Shown: positions 37,290 to 49,340, counted from the stretch's first letter. The stretch: DNA of 64,000 bases from Anodontia alba (GCA_964016985.1 OZ024831.1:86322095-86386094), one strand, 5' to 3'. The notes: a model not told the origin generated them from the sequence alone. Program-made: numbers and translations.

Positions 37290-37365
37290 CACAAACAGTG
37301 TAGACCAATATCAGACGTCGCGTAGCAATGCAGCTTTTGATCAAGGTGTACACTGTGAAAGACAT
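37290..37365. repeat. Family S palindrome, worn
   Basis: AGTGTAGACCAATATCAGAC and TTTTGATCAAGGTGTACACT. Confidence 0.5.
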
Positions 37366-37523
37366 ACGCACGGGCAGTAAAAATACGTAGTGTGCTCTTT
37401 GTTTCCAAAAGAAATATTTTTGACGTTTATTGTACCAAATTTAGGATCTGTATGGTAGGCGAAACTGTGTCTAAATATTCAGGATAAATACGGTAATGCA
37501 AAGTACTGGTGACCACGAAAATA

Positions 37524-37757
37524 CATCACGAAAACATACCTATATCATTTTGACCCCCGTTAAACGCAACTTTTATATAATAAAACTGGGGTTTACGGGG
37601 GTAGACATTATTTTTCTTATTTCTGCTCAGAAACATAGATTGTGGGTACTCGTTAGAACCGCCTCATTCTATGTTTTTTTTCAGAATGTTGTCTGAAAAC
37701 TTTCAGTTTTCGGTGGTGAAATTTTTAATATATTTGAATAGATGTGTTTTCGTAATG
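37524..37757 (-). mobile_element. Family A hairpin MITE copy 11, one hairpin arm missing
   Basis: Both ends present. The core goes from GTTAGAACCGCCTC (37651-37664) into ATTCTATGTTTTTTTTCAG; the second arm is lost, as in copy 4 but with a different breakpoint. Confidence 0.87.
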
Positions 37758-37777
37758 ATAGGGGAATATCGCACTAT

Positions 37778-37935
37778 TGCCGTTCCAATTATTCTAAATC
37801 ACATCCGCTTCCGCGCAGTCTGATCAGAAACTTCCCTGGGTGCATTTGGGATACCAAAGGATACAAAGTTTTTTTTTATGCGGACAACGAAGACTCTGAA
37901 TTGTCTGCGCGAAGGTATGTTTTCTCATGTTGCAG
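37778..37935. repeat. Family K compound palindrome
   Basis: CCGCTTCCGCGCAGTCTGAT, GGGATACCAAAGGATACAAAG, GACAACGAAGACTCTGAATT in family order. Confidence 0.5.
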
Positions 37936-38017
37936 CTCATATGAAGACGCCATTTTCATTGTGTGACGCATTTATATCATAAATAAAAACGAAAAAAAAA
38001 AAACTGTCCAAGAAATT

Positions 38018-38295
38018 CATTACGAAAACACGCCTATTCAAATATAAAGAAAATTTCACATCCAAAAACTGAAATTTTTCAGATAAAAAATTTTGATATT
38101 TTTCATATTTCTGCTCAAAACATAGATTGTGGATACTCGTTAGAACCGCCTCGGCGAGGCGGTTCTAACAAGTACCTACAATCTATATTTTTAGCAGAAA
38201 TAAGAAAAATAATGTATACCCTTGTAAACCCCAGTTTTGCTATATAAAAGTGGGCTTTAAGGGGGTCAAAATTATATAGGCCTGTTTTCGTGATG
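38018..38295 (+). mobile_element. Family A hairpin MITE copy 12
   Basis: CATTACGAAAACACGCCTAT to GTTTTCGTGATG; hairpin 38130-38180 with apex CGGCG. Confidence 0.9.
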
Positions 38296-39530
38296 AAAGA
38301 AAATGATCATTTTGTTTACGTTTGTCTGTTTCATTTTTTTCTGTAGCACCTACGTTCTTACATTATTATTTTATACTTTCAACTTACAGACAAAACAATA
38401 TTCCATTAAGTCAAATCTTTGGGTTTAATGGAATGATTTCTTGACGATTATATTCATTTCTGAAACAGCTAATGGACCCATTCGCAATAAATTGAATTAA
38501 TGAACATGTTTTGGCCAAGGATAATTTTTGCTTTGTTTAGAAAACATCAAAAAGGTTGTCACTAATAGTGATACTTAGTCCATGGTCGGGCTCTCCGGGG
38601 TTGTCTAACTGTTGTCGTTTGCTCTCATTTTATAATTAGTGTTGATAAGTTATACATTCTATTTGATCCACTGAAATGTTAGGACACTCATACACGAACA
38701 AAATAATTATATGTAGATGGAATTGTATCAGGAGTGCGGACGAGGATGTTACGCCCATAACTTATTCGGAAAAGAATTAAGCTCTCTTCCCTCTCCCAGC
38801 CGCTCATGTTACTGTCCCTTCAAATAGAAAACATCTGATACCGTTTTTATTTTGTAAATTTAACGACGCGGTCATCTTTTTAAAGGTCTCTGCTTTGCCT
38901 TTTTATTTGCGTTTATGTACATGTAGTTTCCTTATCAGCAATGTGACCACCTCCTTTAGCCTTCCACTTTGCTTTCAGTCTTTACAATGTTTTTCTTCTA
39001 GGCTGTCTTCTTGTTGACAGTGAGTGCGAGTTAAGAGCGCCCATAAATAGATCCAGAAATAAGATAAATCATGCTGTCCGGTCCAAACCGAAACATTGTC
39101 GTACCATTTCTGTTTTGTACATTTTCCACTGTGGTCCCCACTTTTCAACTGTTTGCTTTGCCTTGTGATTTCATATCCTTCAGCTATGCATTTTGCTTTC
39201 AAATGATTATGTCCTGGCTATCTGATCAATGTAAGGTACTACTACATTTCAGAAGTAAGGACAAGGTTGGGTGCTTGTTAAACCAGGTATACGTCCCCAA
39301 CAGTTTAGTTTTTGTTGTTGGTCGTTCTATTTCATTTACAGTTCCTCTGTTTTGTTTTTGATGAACTATTTGTCATTACATTCATTCAACCCCATCTATT
39401 CCCTTGTTTGTAATTATATTCGTGGTATTTCCTGGGTATTTCCATACTTAAATTTTACAAAACAGTTCATCTGTTGCAGCTTTTCTTGTTCATGAGTCGG
39501 TGGTATCAGATGTGACGTTAGTTTTGTCAT
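38296..39530 (+). repeat. Family N-like diverged sequence
   Basis: GGTCGGGCTCTCCGGGG (38585), ATTTGATCCACTGAAATG, CAGCAATGTGACCACCTCC and T/G-rich stretches fit the family loosely. Several frames of 70-96 codons are open but show no recognisable protein. Confidence 0.35.
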
Positions 39531-39717
39531 TGTTTGTTCCTAATACATTCCGTAAAACGTAAAACGAAATTTCCGACCGTAAAACCGCCGATTTACCTCC
39601 CCAAATGACAAATTTGAATGCAGTTATCACCATTCTAATGCATTTATTCATTTTTTCTATTGAAATAATGTACTATTTGCACAAAACGACAAGTGCTGTG
39701 AGCTGCGTAAAATCAAA

Positions 39718-39832
39718 TGCCAGCCAATGAGAAGCGACGTTACGTGATGACATCGGATTTGCGACAGTATATCGCAGAATATACCGTCGCAAATTTTTGA
39801 CTTTATCCAATCAGACGTCGCGTTACATACGC
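39718..39832. repeat. Inverted repeat with CCAAT-like arms and a GC-rich core
   Basis: GCCAGCCAATGAGAAGCGAC and GTTACGTGATG at left face TATCCAATCAGACGTCGCGT at right in inverted order. Inside, ATTTGCGACAGTATAT / AATATACCGTCGCAAAT forms a hairpin at 39759-39795. It may be a small MITE; the CCAAT and ACGT motifs could also bind factors. Confidence 0.55.
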
Positions 39833-39835
39833 GAG

Positions 39836-40020
39836 TGCATTAGAATATTCTTTTGGTGCTCCAGGAAGGCTGTGTTTCATGATTGTGGCGTTTCCTGGGT
39901 ATCTTCACTTTTTTATCTGTATCCAAGACTCACTTTGATGTTGAGAACATTATGTGGATCTGATTGTATCAGTTCCTGAGTTCACTTATTTACTTTACCC
40001 TTCGGCGGATTTGAAATGGC
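39836..40020 (+). repeat. Family N fragment
   Basis: GGTGCTCCAGGAAGGCTGTG, ATGATTGTGGCGTTTCCTGG and GTATCTTCAC repeat the segment at 33890-33945. Confidence 0.45.
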
Positions 40021-40354
40021 AGATTGCTCTCCAGGTAACATGTACTTTCTCTGTATATCCAGCGAGACCATAATTGGTTTGTGATATAGAAAACAATTCG
40101 AAGTGTTCTCATTCGTAATAATTTCTGAATATGCCTGCTTCACTTACTAACATTTAGTGTTTTTGTTTCGGTATATTATTTTAAAATAATATCCACTCAT
40201 CCAGCAATTTTAGACACAACACTGGGTAGTTAATTGTACTTGTTCAAATTTTAGAACATGTATAGTAAGAAGTTGAGGTGTCCGAAGGGTATATACGGTA
40301 TGATTTTTTTCTATGTACTAGGACAAATGAGCTCCTTGCTGGAAAACTAACAAA

Positions 40355-40420
40355 CACTGTGGACGTTGATCAGACATGGCACTCTGGGGCATCTAATCTG
40401 TGACTACATTATTTGCTCAT
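40355..40420. repeat. Family S palindrome, worn
   Basis: CACTGTGGACGTTGATCAGA and ATCTAATCTGTGACTACATT. Confidence 0.45.
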
Positions 40421-40563
40421 GTCTGCCTTCAGTAATTAGTGTTAAACAGATCAAGCAATAAGACATTAAAGACATGAGCAAGTAGTAATCCTAGCTCTGC
40501 CTACCCATTTAGAATATTTATATGAAATGTTTTTGAGCTGTGTAGAGCCATCTGGAGATTAAC

Positions 40564-40702
40564 CATCACGAAAACATGCCTATGTAATTTTGACCCCCTT
40601 AAACCCAACTTTTATATAGTAAAACTGGGGTTAAAAGGGGTGTACATTATTTTTCTTTTTCCGCCTCAAAAACATAGATTGTGGGTACTCGTTAGAACCG
40701 CT
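40564..40702 (-). mobile_element. Family A half element (copy 13)
   Basis: Starts CATCACGAAAACATGCCTAT and follows the family to GTTAGAACCGCT at 40691-40702, then leaves it. Only one half remains, broken within the apex of the central hairpin. Confidence 0.85.
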
Positions 40703-40810
40703 AGAATGTCACATATTCTGCATGGATAGAAATACTGATCGGGATCTTTGCTCTTCTCTTTTATGTCATGCTCATTTTTATTTATTATTTATTATAAGTT
40801 AAAACTGTTT

Positions 40811-40839
40811 TTTTTTTTTTTTTTTTTTTGTTTTTTTTG
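40811..40839. repeat. Poly(T) tract
   Basis: Two T runs separated by one G. Confidence 0.9.
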
Positions 40840-40849
40840 TCTCAAGTTA

Positions 40850-41020
40850 ACTATGGATGTCCAGATCAGCCTGCGCACTCGCACATTCTAATCAGGACCT
40901 TCGCTGACTCTTTACAAAACTCTTTGACACAGTAGATTATATATTTTAAACGAAAACTGCCTGATCAGAGTTCGCGCATGCGCAGGCTGGTCTGGGTTCG
41001 CATCTGAAGTAGTTTGCATA
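40850..41020. repeat. Family K palindromes, paired
   Basis: CCAGATCAGCCTGCGCACTC and GCATGCGCAGGCTGGTCTGG, about 130 bp apart and inverted. Confidence 0.5.
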
Positions 41021-41252
41021 GAGAATAAGGGCAGTTTTCATATGTTTGGCTATTATAAGTATCGTCGGCACCATCTAAAATAACATTTCATGTTATACAA
41101 GGCATCCCGCGAGGAAAGTAATAGAATAACTATGGTTAATCTTTGGTATTGGTCTTGTTAGCATAGGTGCTTAAGTATCCGACAAGTACTGCAGTTAACG
41201 CTGTCATTTTATGATATGAGCCTGGGTATAGAACTTTCTACAAGATTGTATG

Positions 41253-41410
41253 TACGCGCATCCGCGCAGCCTGATCAAAGTCTTCACTGTGCTCTTTCTG
41301 GGTTGCAAAGGTCCCAAATCATCACCAGGCAGACAGCGAAGACTCTGATCAGACTCCGATGCGCAGTCTGATCTGAGTCTTTGCTGACTACTCGGGTCAT
41401 TTTTTTAAGG
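41253..41410. repeat. Family K compound palindrome
   Basis: GCGCATCCGCGCAGCCTGAT, GACAGCGAAGACTCTGATCA, CGATGCGCAGTCTGATCTGA. Confidence 0.55.
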
Positions 41411-42076
41411 AATTGCTGTGACCCGTCTCATATATGACCTTCTCAAGGATTTGGGGAAGCGTTGTATTTCTTTGGTAATCAAACTTTTCTGCATTCGATA
41501 TCTGTATAAATAAAAGGTCGTTTTCTGCTGGGCGCTTTACTCGTATGAATTATATGCAAACTTTTGTCATTCAGTATATAACCGTTTGTCTTAACTCTCT
41601 ATGAACTTCTAGTTGTATCGGGTTATAAACTCAAATATTAATTTTACATTATATCAAATGGTTTTACAATGTGCCAAAACAATCGATAGGGTAGATAGAT
41701 TGAAGGATGGTTTTCAACCAGTTCCACCTGTTTGAAACTGCTGAAATTTCGATATATTATTGTAAAAAAATACAAAATTATGTATTATTGTGAATCATCA
41801 CTTAAAAATCAATGGCGAAAACTGATATTCAAATTCCTAAAAAAATCAGTCAATTATAGAAATTGCATAAGTCAGAAAATTTGTGATCGTAAGTTTTATT
41901 TTAAGGTAAATATTTCAGAAGAAATCACAGAAACGGAATATACAAATAATAATTAATAAGATATGGTTCATCAGAACAATTTTTTTTTCACTTCGAATAA
42001 ACCGCCAAGAAAAAAACTTCTTCCAAAGTGATGTCGAACCAACTGTAGTAATTAATCCTAATGGTTTTATTATTCA
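41411..42076. other. No feature recognised
   Basis: Very AT-rich; a 74-codon lysine/isoleucine-rich frame (41732-41956) fits base composition rather than a protein. Confidence 0.55.
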
Positions 42077-42439
42077 CAGTCTAACTTCAATAGCTCGAAC
42101 ACCGATTGCTCGTATACCATGGACCATTCAAACTCGTTTTTGAGTCCCTACAAATTTCTTCCGATGGCTCAAGAAAACAAATATTTAGGGAAATGTTCTT
42201 ATGTTATCATGAAATTATATGTTGTGTGTACTTATTGGAAACCTCTCATTGAGGCATATATAATGAGTACACTCAACAAACCATTATTTTATAGAAGATC
42301 AAATGAAAAAAACTTCCCTAAATTATCACCATTTGCTTCCTGACCTGGCGTCATGATAAAGCCTCAGTGGCTCGATCTATCCATATCTCGAACAAATTTC
42401 CATGGTCCCAATGATGTTAGATGCATTGAAGTTCGACTG
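42077..42439 (+). mobile_element. Family C hairpin MITE copy 5, hairpin decayed
   Basis: CAGTCTAACTTCAATAGCTC to AGTTCGACTG. The core reads TTGGAAACCTCTC / GAGGCATATATAATGAG (42235-42270), so pairing is largely lost. Confidence 0.85.
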
Positions 42440-42512
42440 TATGTTGACTTTTGAATGGAAAGTTTTTGACCTGATCAATCTCTCTCCGTCTCACGCTGTC
42501 TCTCCCTCACTG

Positions 42513-42555
42513 TGTGCGTGCGTGCGTGCGTGCATGCATGCGTGTGTGTATGTGA
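42513..42555. repeat. (GTGC)n-type microsatellite
   Basis: GTGCGTGCGTGCGTGCATGC then GTGTGTGTATGTG. Confidence 0.88.
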
Positions 42556-42867
42556 TGCTAGAAGCAGTGCATGAAGTTTACGTGCTGATTGATTCAAATG
42601 CATTTTCAAGTCGAATTAATACCGTATGCTCATCTAAATAATCTAGTAGTAGAGATCCTGATGGGCAGGACAAGCCGATCTGTTGTTAAGGTTCTGTATT
42701 CATCTTCAGGATAGAAACTTATAAAGATATTTTTTACAGACATTTCATAGGTTGTTCATAAATTACCATCATTTTAGACTGACTTAGTGCCTGTGCCTTA
42801 TGCTGTACAATATACGACATAATTGGACTACATCTCATGATGTATGAAAAGAGCTAAAAAAAAAAAA

Positions 42868-43140
42868 AAAAGGTAAGAGAAAAGTCCAGGGAGTGCCACA
42901 ATCACAAACCGCAGCCCTTCCCAGACCCCAAGAGGAAGAGGAAACCGACAAATCCAAACAAGCACAAATCGAACAAACGTACGAAAAGCACTAAGATTAG
43001 CTCTCTCTTCCCCAAGCGAGGTAATCGCAATACTAAAAGGACTGAAAAACACAAGAACAAAATGACACACGGAAAGACATACAACAAATCGCCTCGTAGA
43101 ATAAACCACAAAGCAACAAAGAGAAAGACTAACACCGGGA
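42868..43140 (-). repeat. Family N fragment
   Basis: AAAGGTAAGAGAAAAGTCCA, GTGCCACAATCACAAACCGC and GCTCTCTCTTCCCCAAGCGA match 31505-31712 at roughly 85 percent by eye, with a short A tract at its start (42856-42871). Confidence 0.6.
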
Positions 43141-43174
43141 CCACCGTCTTATAACTTAAAAAAAAATACAAATA

Positions 43175-43435
43175 CAGTCGACTCTCGTTATCTCGACCTC
43201 GCTCATCTCGAATAACCGCTTATCTCGAAGCGAAATTCTAAGGAGCAATTTCTCCTCTTTTCCACAATATTTTCAATCTGTCTCTAACTTCAGGAGTCAA
43301 ATAACATATTCATTTGTTAAATGTGGTTGTTCGATTTATTGTTTACTTTACTTCTGCAACTCTGATATTTCGAGGTACGGATATCTCGAAGTGTTTTAGA
43401 GGGTCGTTGGAATTCGAGATAACGAGAGTCGACTG
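43175..43435 (+). mobile_element. Family B MITE copy 5, left hairpin arm deleted
   Basis: Ends and TA flanks are intact, but the sequence passes from the left subterminal part straight to AGGAGCAATTTCTCC at 43241. The stretch between, including the left arm of the central hairpin, is missing (about 70 bp). Confidence 0.85.
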
Positions 43436-44361
43436 TAGTAGTAATCATATTCTTACTTTTCGGTTTTTTTTTCTCCGTTGTAGTACTCCGATTCAAATTA
43501 GTCGCGGATTTTTTGTCTCACCTTATTGTATATTTTGTGCTTCAAAATAATACCTCGAACAAACCTCTTCTTCATTAAATTTGTGACACCGACTTGTTTG
43601 TAAAGAGGTTATCTCACAGGATGTTAGGGCCAGTTGTGGTTTGTGAATCATCCTGTTATAACAGATTAGCGGCACCGTCTTAAAATTATTTCATGTTCAA
43701 CAAGGTTTCCCGCGAAGAATAAAATTAAACACTCATCTATACACAAATTAACTTTTCAGTCATTTATGCAATCTAATTTTAATAAATTAATGCCGTGCCT
43801 TGTCTAGTTTGGCTCCAGACCACCAGTTAAAGAGCTCCTAATGTTAATACATCAGGTTAAATTCACAGAAATTAATATATTATATATGTTTTCATTTTGA
43901 TATAATGATCTTATATACTGTTTTGGAAAACACTTGTATCCACAGGCTGATCATGTCCTGTGCTAGTAACTAAACGTATTTGTACTTCAATACACTTGTT
44001 TGTTTGTTGTTGTTTTTTTGTTGTTGTTTTTTTCTTTCAGGATAGGTACTTCTGTCAATATTGCTTTGTCTGCGTTCTGTAAAAGAGCCTATTGTAATAG
44101 GAAAGACTGTGCTCTGCTTGGGATTAAAGTATACCAAGCCTATTCAGTCACTTTCTAGACATAAAGCCGTAAAAAGTTTAACTAGTAACTGGACACATGG
44201 TGAATGCACGGGCACACAATATCTATGCATAAGCAGTATCGATAAGACAGATTTTCAAGCCGCTCCCTTACACTGTCCAACGGTTTTATTGTTCAACGTT
44301 CCAAGGTAATATTTTTGATGCAGTCCTCTTTGCCTCTTTGTTTGTCCGTTTTCTCCTTGTT
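43436..44361. other. No feature recognised
   Basis: A TTGTTTGTTGTTGTTTTTTT tract near 44000; otherwise nothing. Confidence 0.5.
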
Positions 44362-44788
44362 AGCTCGCCTGAACAACGTTCAGGAGGAGCTGTTGTTCCA
44401 TCCACGGTGTCAGCGGTGGCGGCGGCGTCGGCATTGGAGGCGGCGTCGGTATCCACACATGTTAAAGTTTTGCATTAAAAATTTTATGACCTCATTATTT
44501 CCAAGCGTTGTTCTTCATGATTGGTATGATAATAGATACTAGTCGAAAATGTAACGTAGCACAATCACACCTCCTACTTGACCTCTAGGTCAAGGTCACG
44601 AATTTAGAATTTTCCTGTTTATGTTTTGCGTTTAAGTTTTAGGACGTCATTCTTTCTAAGCCATTTGATGGATTTTGTACATGTTTGATATGACGGTAGT
44701 CAAACTGTTAGTCATCATTTACCTCAGTGAAATAAAAATACATAATATTCTAAGTGCTTTAGAAAACAAGCGCAACCTCAGGCGAGCT
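44362..44788. mobile_element. Family M element with AGCTCGCCTG ends
   Basis: Short terminal inverted repeat AGCTCGCCTG (44362) / CAGGCGAGCT (44779). Inside are GC-rich GGCGGCGTCGG repeats (44413-44450) and CTTGACCTCTAGGTCAAGGTCAC near 44578. No protein is encoded; the class is not recognised. Confidence 0.55.
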
Positions 44789-45217
44789 GTCCTGTCTAGC
44801 GACAAGTCTTATTTTTTGTTTTCGACAAATTTCTTTTATGGGTTTTCATTTCACATAATCAAACACTTATCCGATGCCTTGAATTGTGGCTTTTCCTGAA
44901 TATCCCGATACTTATGTTCTTTTCAAATGAAGAGGTGTTGTTAGTATTTTCCTGTTACCACAGAGTAACAATATACTAGAATTGTACTCAGCAGGAATAA
45001 ACTCTACCTTTAAAAGAATTATATATTACATATCATATAATGGTAAAACTGAGGATGTTTTTTACTTATTTAAACCTAGATATGAAAGTGTAAGGTAGAG
45101 CCCTCCTAAAGCATCGTAAGAAGAAGCAAGGATTGTGAGGCACTTGACAGGGCTTTTTTCTACATTTTGTGCAAAACGAACAACATTTATGACTTTCTGT
45201 TTGCTTTTCTGTGCACC

Positions 45218-45252
45218 AGCCCCCCCCCCTCCCCCCACCCCCCCCCCCCCCT
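45218..45252. repeat. C-rich tract (G-rich on minus strand)
   Basis: Three or more C runs of 6-14, able to form a G-quadruplex on the minus strand. Confidence 0.85.
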
Positions 45253-45418
45253 TTTGAAAAGGGTTATTGAAAAAGGAAAGAATTCCCCCGCCAACACACC
45301 CTTCGGAGTAAATTCTCTCTTTTGATAGTTGACACCCTCTTCGGAAGGAAGGCAAAACATGTTTGGGAGCGTTGTCGCCCTAAACGTATTCATTTCCCTT
45401 ATGGACAATGAAACAATA

Positions 45419-45725
45419 CAGTGAACTCTCGTTACAACGACAGCATTTCTTCCCAAAGACGTTGCCATTAAATGAATTTGCTGTTGTACAAAATACGAAA
45501 TTAGCAGGTTGATATGTAAGAAAGGTATTGATTTTTTTTCTCATTTCCTCACAGAACTTATGTTATGGATATCCAAAACATACGTTTCTTCAAAGTATTA
45601 AACACAATATTCTCTCATAATCTATGACTAATTGTTACCTCTTAAGCAAAGGTTTCGTGGCAGTCATATTGTTAATATAACGAATTTATCGTTGCATCGA
45701 GTGTCAGTATAAAGAGGGTTGTCTG
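45419..45725 (+). mobile_element. Family U MITE, TA-flanked, CAGT ends
   Basis: CAGTGAACTCTCGTTACAAC at left and AAGAGGGTTGTCTG at right, with TA outside both. An inner pair ACAACGACAGC / TTATCGTTGCATCGA follows. The ends resemble family B and pogo/Tigger-type termini. A short second piece is at 52150-52192. Confidence 0.7.
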
Positions 45726-45727
45726 TA

Positions 45728-46803
45728 CCTAAAAAGCGAACACAGATGAACTGCGAAATGAGGACCACCTTGAAACTATCTGCAGATGTCTACTAGGAGG
45801 CATAAACTGGGTTTTCGTGGCCACATCATGACCTTTAATTCTAATAAGTTCCAAATTACAAACAAGTGTTCAACCCGCATAAGTCATCCTAACTCATTAG
45901 TAAAAATACAATATGCATTACATAGTAATTCTATGTCTCTTTCTGCTTCGGGACATGGTTTGGATGTTTTATAGCTAAAATATGCACAAAGTATTCGCAT
46001 ATTAGAAACGGAGAAGACTCCGTGAAATTACATGATGTAATACCTTGTCAAATATTCTTTGAAATTGAACATCATATATCTCTTTGCTCCTATTTGTTTA
46101 TTCCGATGGGACCAATTGTGAACGACCTGTTGCTGATTTGTGTCTGTTTTGTTACGAGCGAGATTCCATGTTCTTATTCTCTGCAGAAAGTCAAGCCGAT
46201 ATTATCAAGGCATTTAAAATAATCAATATCTAGGTATTTAGACGGCTTGCTTATTTTTTTTATCGATGAAACAAAATTAAACAAAAATAGCTTTTAGGTA
46301 TACCCAACTAACTGTTGTCAACATAAATGGCCTCTGTTAGGACTGTTCCATACCTAGACTAGCGTTTCTAGAACAATGCTCCTAACATAAATTGTCGCTG
46401 TTACTCATTCTCATAATGATAGAATTCCGTGATAGTGCGCTATAGACTCCGATGATCTGTTGCTAACCGCAAATAATTGGTTCCGTCCGAACTATTGTTT
46501 TATTTCTTGCCGCCTCTTACTCACCTCGACCAGAGCTGATGAGAGACAATAAAAGAGAAATGAAAATATGTTATCTACAACAAATACGATGCCTTAAATC
46601 ACACGCTTTGTCAATTTCCTTGATCATTTGCTGTCTAGCCAAATAAAACAGCTAAGAAACCGATTTTCCATTTCCTAACTTATAAGTTCGATTGATGAAG
46701 CTTCATCTGTGTCAGAGGAGATGGCCTTAGTCCTAACTAAAGTATATAAAAGTGCTTTATTGTGTAAGACACGTTTTAGGAAGTGGCATGCACTGTATTA
46801 ACT
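45728..46803. other. No feature recognised
   Basis: No inverted repeats or credible frames seen. Confidence 0.55.
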
Positions 46804-47002
46804 GAATAAGCTACCTAGCAGGCACAAATCTTTGAAACAACGTCTATTCAACGTTGATTCAACGTCAAGACGTTGAATCTCTGAATAAGCTACCCAGCAG
46901 GCACACAACGTTGAAACAACGTCTATTCAACGTTCATTCAACGTCAAGACGTTGAATCAACGTTGAATTGACGTTGTTTCAACGTTGTGTGCCCGCAGGG
47001 TA
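46804..47002. mobile_element. Family E element copy 2 with partial tandem duplicate
   Basis: A complete copy, GCTACCCAGCAGGCACACAA (46888) to TTGTGTGCCCGCAGGGTA (46985-47002), is preceded by a partial copy (46811-46879) of its left half. Host bases TGAATAAGCTACC precede both, so the duplicate includes flank. Confidence 0.82.
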
Positions 47003-47059
47003 TGGTGTATAGAATGCATTTTAGGAACTGAAATGTACTATAATAACTTATTTAAGGAA

Positions 47060-47230
47060 ATGGATATAGCTTTATTGGCGGTAACCCTGACAAATCGTTT
47101 TACCTCTCACCTGAAAAGGCTTCTAATCTAAGAGGAAATTATGGTTTCCCCTGAGGAGAAAATTATTTACTTTCTCTCCTTGGAATCAAACTCTTCCTTT
47201 TAGAGTAGACCCTTCTTAACGTACAGTAAA
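47060..47230. mobile_element. Probable family L remnant
   Basis: GAGGAAATTATGGTTTCCCC / GAGGAGAAAATTATTTACT around 47132-47172, with TTTTAGAGTAGACCC (47199-47213) as in the other copies. Ends not clear. Confidence 0.45.
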
Positions 47231-47777
47231 GCAAACACTCAGAATGTTATTCAAAGAGCATCTCTTTTCGTTGATTTTACTAAATATAAAACATTAACCT
47301 GTTCAACGCAAAGTAACTTTGCGATGCTTATTTTACTTAATACTAAATTATGCAAACAAATAGTGGATATATTTATGATATATTTTGTATCTCCCCAGTA
47401 CTTGTAGATTTGTTTGTGTTAGTTTACCAAAGGGATTTCCCTGTGACTGCCATAAAGGGCACCACGTTGTTCATTTAAGCGTAATTAATACTTCCTGGTC
47501 CTTTGGGATTGATGAACCCATTTACGTTGTGTACTATTTACATGTAATTTTTGTTACTAAGTAACGTCGCCATATTTACGCCATATTGCTATTGTTTATT
47601 CCTTTGATGAGTAAGTAACGAAACCAGTTGGAAAAAATAGAAATATATACCATTCAAACAGGTATTAGTAGGTTTGAGCAATTTCGCAAATTATATTACG
47701 GGTGATGAACAGACTCAATGAAACTGACTCTGTCATGTTCACTTTCTTCAGTATGCTCACAGGATTCACATGACCCG

Positions 47778-47850
47778 TATTTTTTTTCTTTTTTTTTTTT
47801 TTATTTTTTATTTTTTTTATTTTTTTTTTATTTTTTTTTTTATTTCATTT
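47778..47850. repeat. T-rich tract
   Basis: T runs of 6-14 separated by single A or C; frames through it are artefacts. Confidence 0.9.
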
Positions 47851-47859
47851 TGTCTTTTC

Positions 47860-48430
47860 TCATCAAAGTAAAAAATGGAAATACACAAAAGGCCACAATC
47901 ACGAACACAACACTCCCATGCCATCGATAAGGGTGGAATGGCCGACTTGGTACGTTCAAAACAGCATCACTTTCCGTGGATGAGGCACAGCCAATGACAA
48001 ACAAAACAGCACATTTGCAATAACCAAAATACGAGGACAACAGAAAAGTACACCGAGTACTAAAGCCAGTTTTACTCGAGCAAAATCGCCTCCCACTGAT
48101 CTCTCTGAAGCTTTAGACATTAAGTTAAGAAAAAAAATATTAACTTGCCTCAGTAAACTGACGTCAGCTAGGATAACAGTTGTTAACCAGTTGTTCAAAA
48201 TATATATCATCGATAATTAACTAGTCATCTAAATATATAAATGAAGCTACCCAACAAAGGCAACAGTCACGAATCGCAGCCTTTATGATGCATCGAAAGA
48301 AGAGATGAGCGAAACATAATAAGACACAACGGCACATTTGTAACAACGAATATAAAATAAGCATTGCAGCAGGAGTAGGAACTGACTAGGAACGGTTAGC
48401 AAAAAATAAAATGTGGGAGTTGGTGGTGGG
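47860..48430 (-). repeat. Family N-like fragments
   Basis: GGCCACAATCACGAACACAA (47891) and CAGTCACGAATCGCAGCC (48265) repeat the CACAATCACAA..GCAGCC landmark twice, so two pieces may be joined. Between them nothing else was recognised. Confidence 0.4.
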
Positions 48431-48458
48431 GTTCTTATAAATATAACTTCTTCACATA

Positions 48459-48787
48459 CTGTCGACCCTCGTTATTTCGAACTCGCTTATTTCGAATTAC
48501 CGCTTATCTCGAAGTGAAAAAACTGGTCCTGTTTTAACATGAAACTATGACAACAGGTAACAAAATAATGTGGAAAAGTGGAGAAATTGCTCCTAAGGAG
48601 CAATTTCTCCTCTTTTCCGTCAATATTTTCAGTATATCTCTATTTTCAGGATTACATATTCATTTTTGAAATGTTGTTGTTTGATTTATTTTTTTTCCTG
48701 AATTCTGCATATCTGATATGTCGAGATACGGATATCTCGAAGTATTTCAGAGAGACCCTTGGACTTCGAGATAACGAGAGTCGGCTG
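48459..48787 (+). mobile_element. Family B MITE copy 6
   Basis: TA/TA flanks, CTGTCGACCCTCGTTATTTC at the left, GAGAGTCGGCTG at the right. Central hairpin at 48574-48620. Full length, slightly diverged. Confidence 0.88.
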
Positions 48788-48799
48788 TATTTTAAGCAG

Positions 48800-49340
48800 T
48801 TGTACTAGATCGAAACCTCTATTTCGATGCAGCTTTCAAATTACAAATATGTGTTCGGTCCACATATTGTCCGCTATCTCATCAGTGAAACATCAAAGTT
48901 AAACGCAAATAATAACAGAACAACAAGAAACAAAGTAAAGGGTTCAATGGCGATCTGATGCAAGAGGTAATACCACAAAGTAGACCAGGATGGGCCTGCA
49001 ATAGCCGGCCGCCAAGCTTCTCGTACATATTGAAGGATGGCCATCATTCAGTGTGAGGCCCGAATAGCCGTACTACAATATAAGTGGGAATCAAAGTTAT
49101 TAACTGTAACTGGATAAATAGCTATCCATGCATTTTGTCGGATAGCATTCATGTTGCAACAGTTTTGTAACGACTGACAGACTTCTTTTTTATTGTTCCG
49201 AAAATAAGTATTATCAACGAACTCTATGAGTTTATAGACTGAACCATCGTAAATTCGGATTCCGATACACCTTCCTGTAGAAATGTGTTACTCCAACGTT
49301 TTATTTGGAAATTAATTCAGAATGAAGGCGATAAAAGGTA
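48800..49340 (-). repeat. Family N fragment
   Basis: TCTCATCAGTGAAACATCAA, TCAATGGCGATCTGATGC and CAACGTTTTATTTGGAAATTAATTCAGAATGA-type sequence (49293-49325) are colinear with 34900-35550. Confidence 0.5.

Noticed and set aside
41732..41956. 74-codon lysine-rich frame
   Set aside because: Composition follows local AT-richness; no start context or homologous features.
45062..45468. Glycine-rich minus-strand frames
   Set aside because: Glycine comes from the C-rich tract at 45218-45252; the remainder matches no protein I know. The glycine-rich frame at 62393-62686 is rejected for the same reason.
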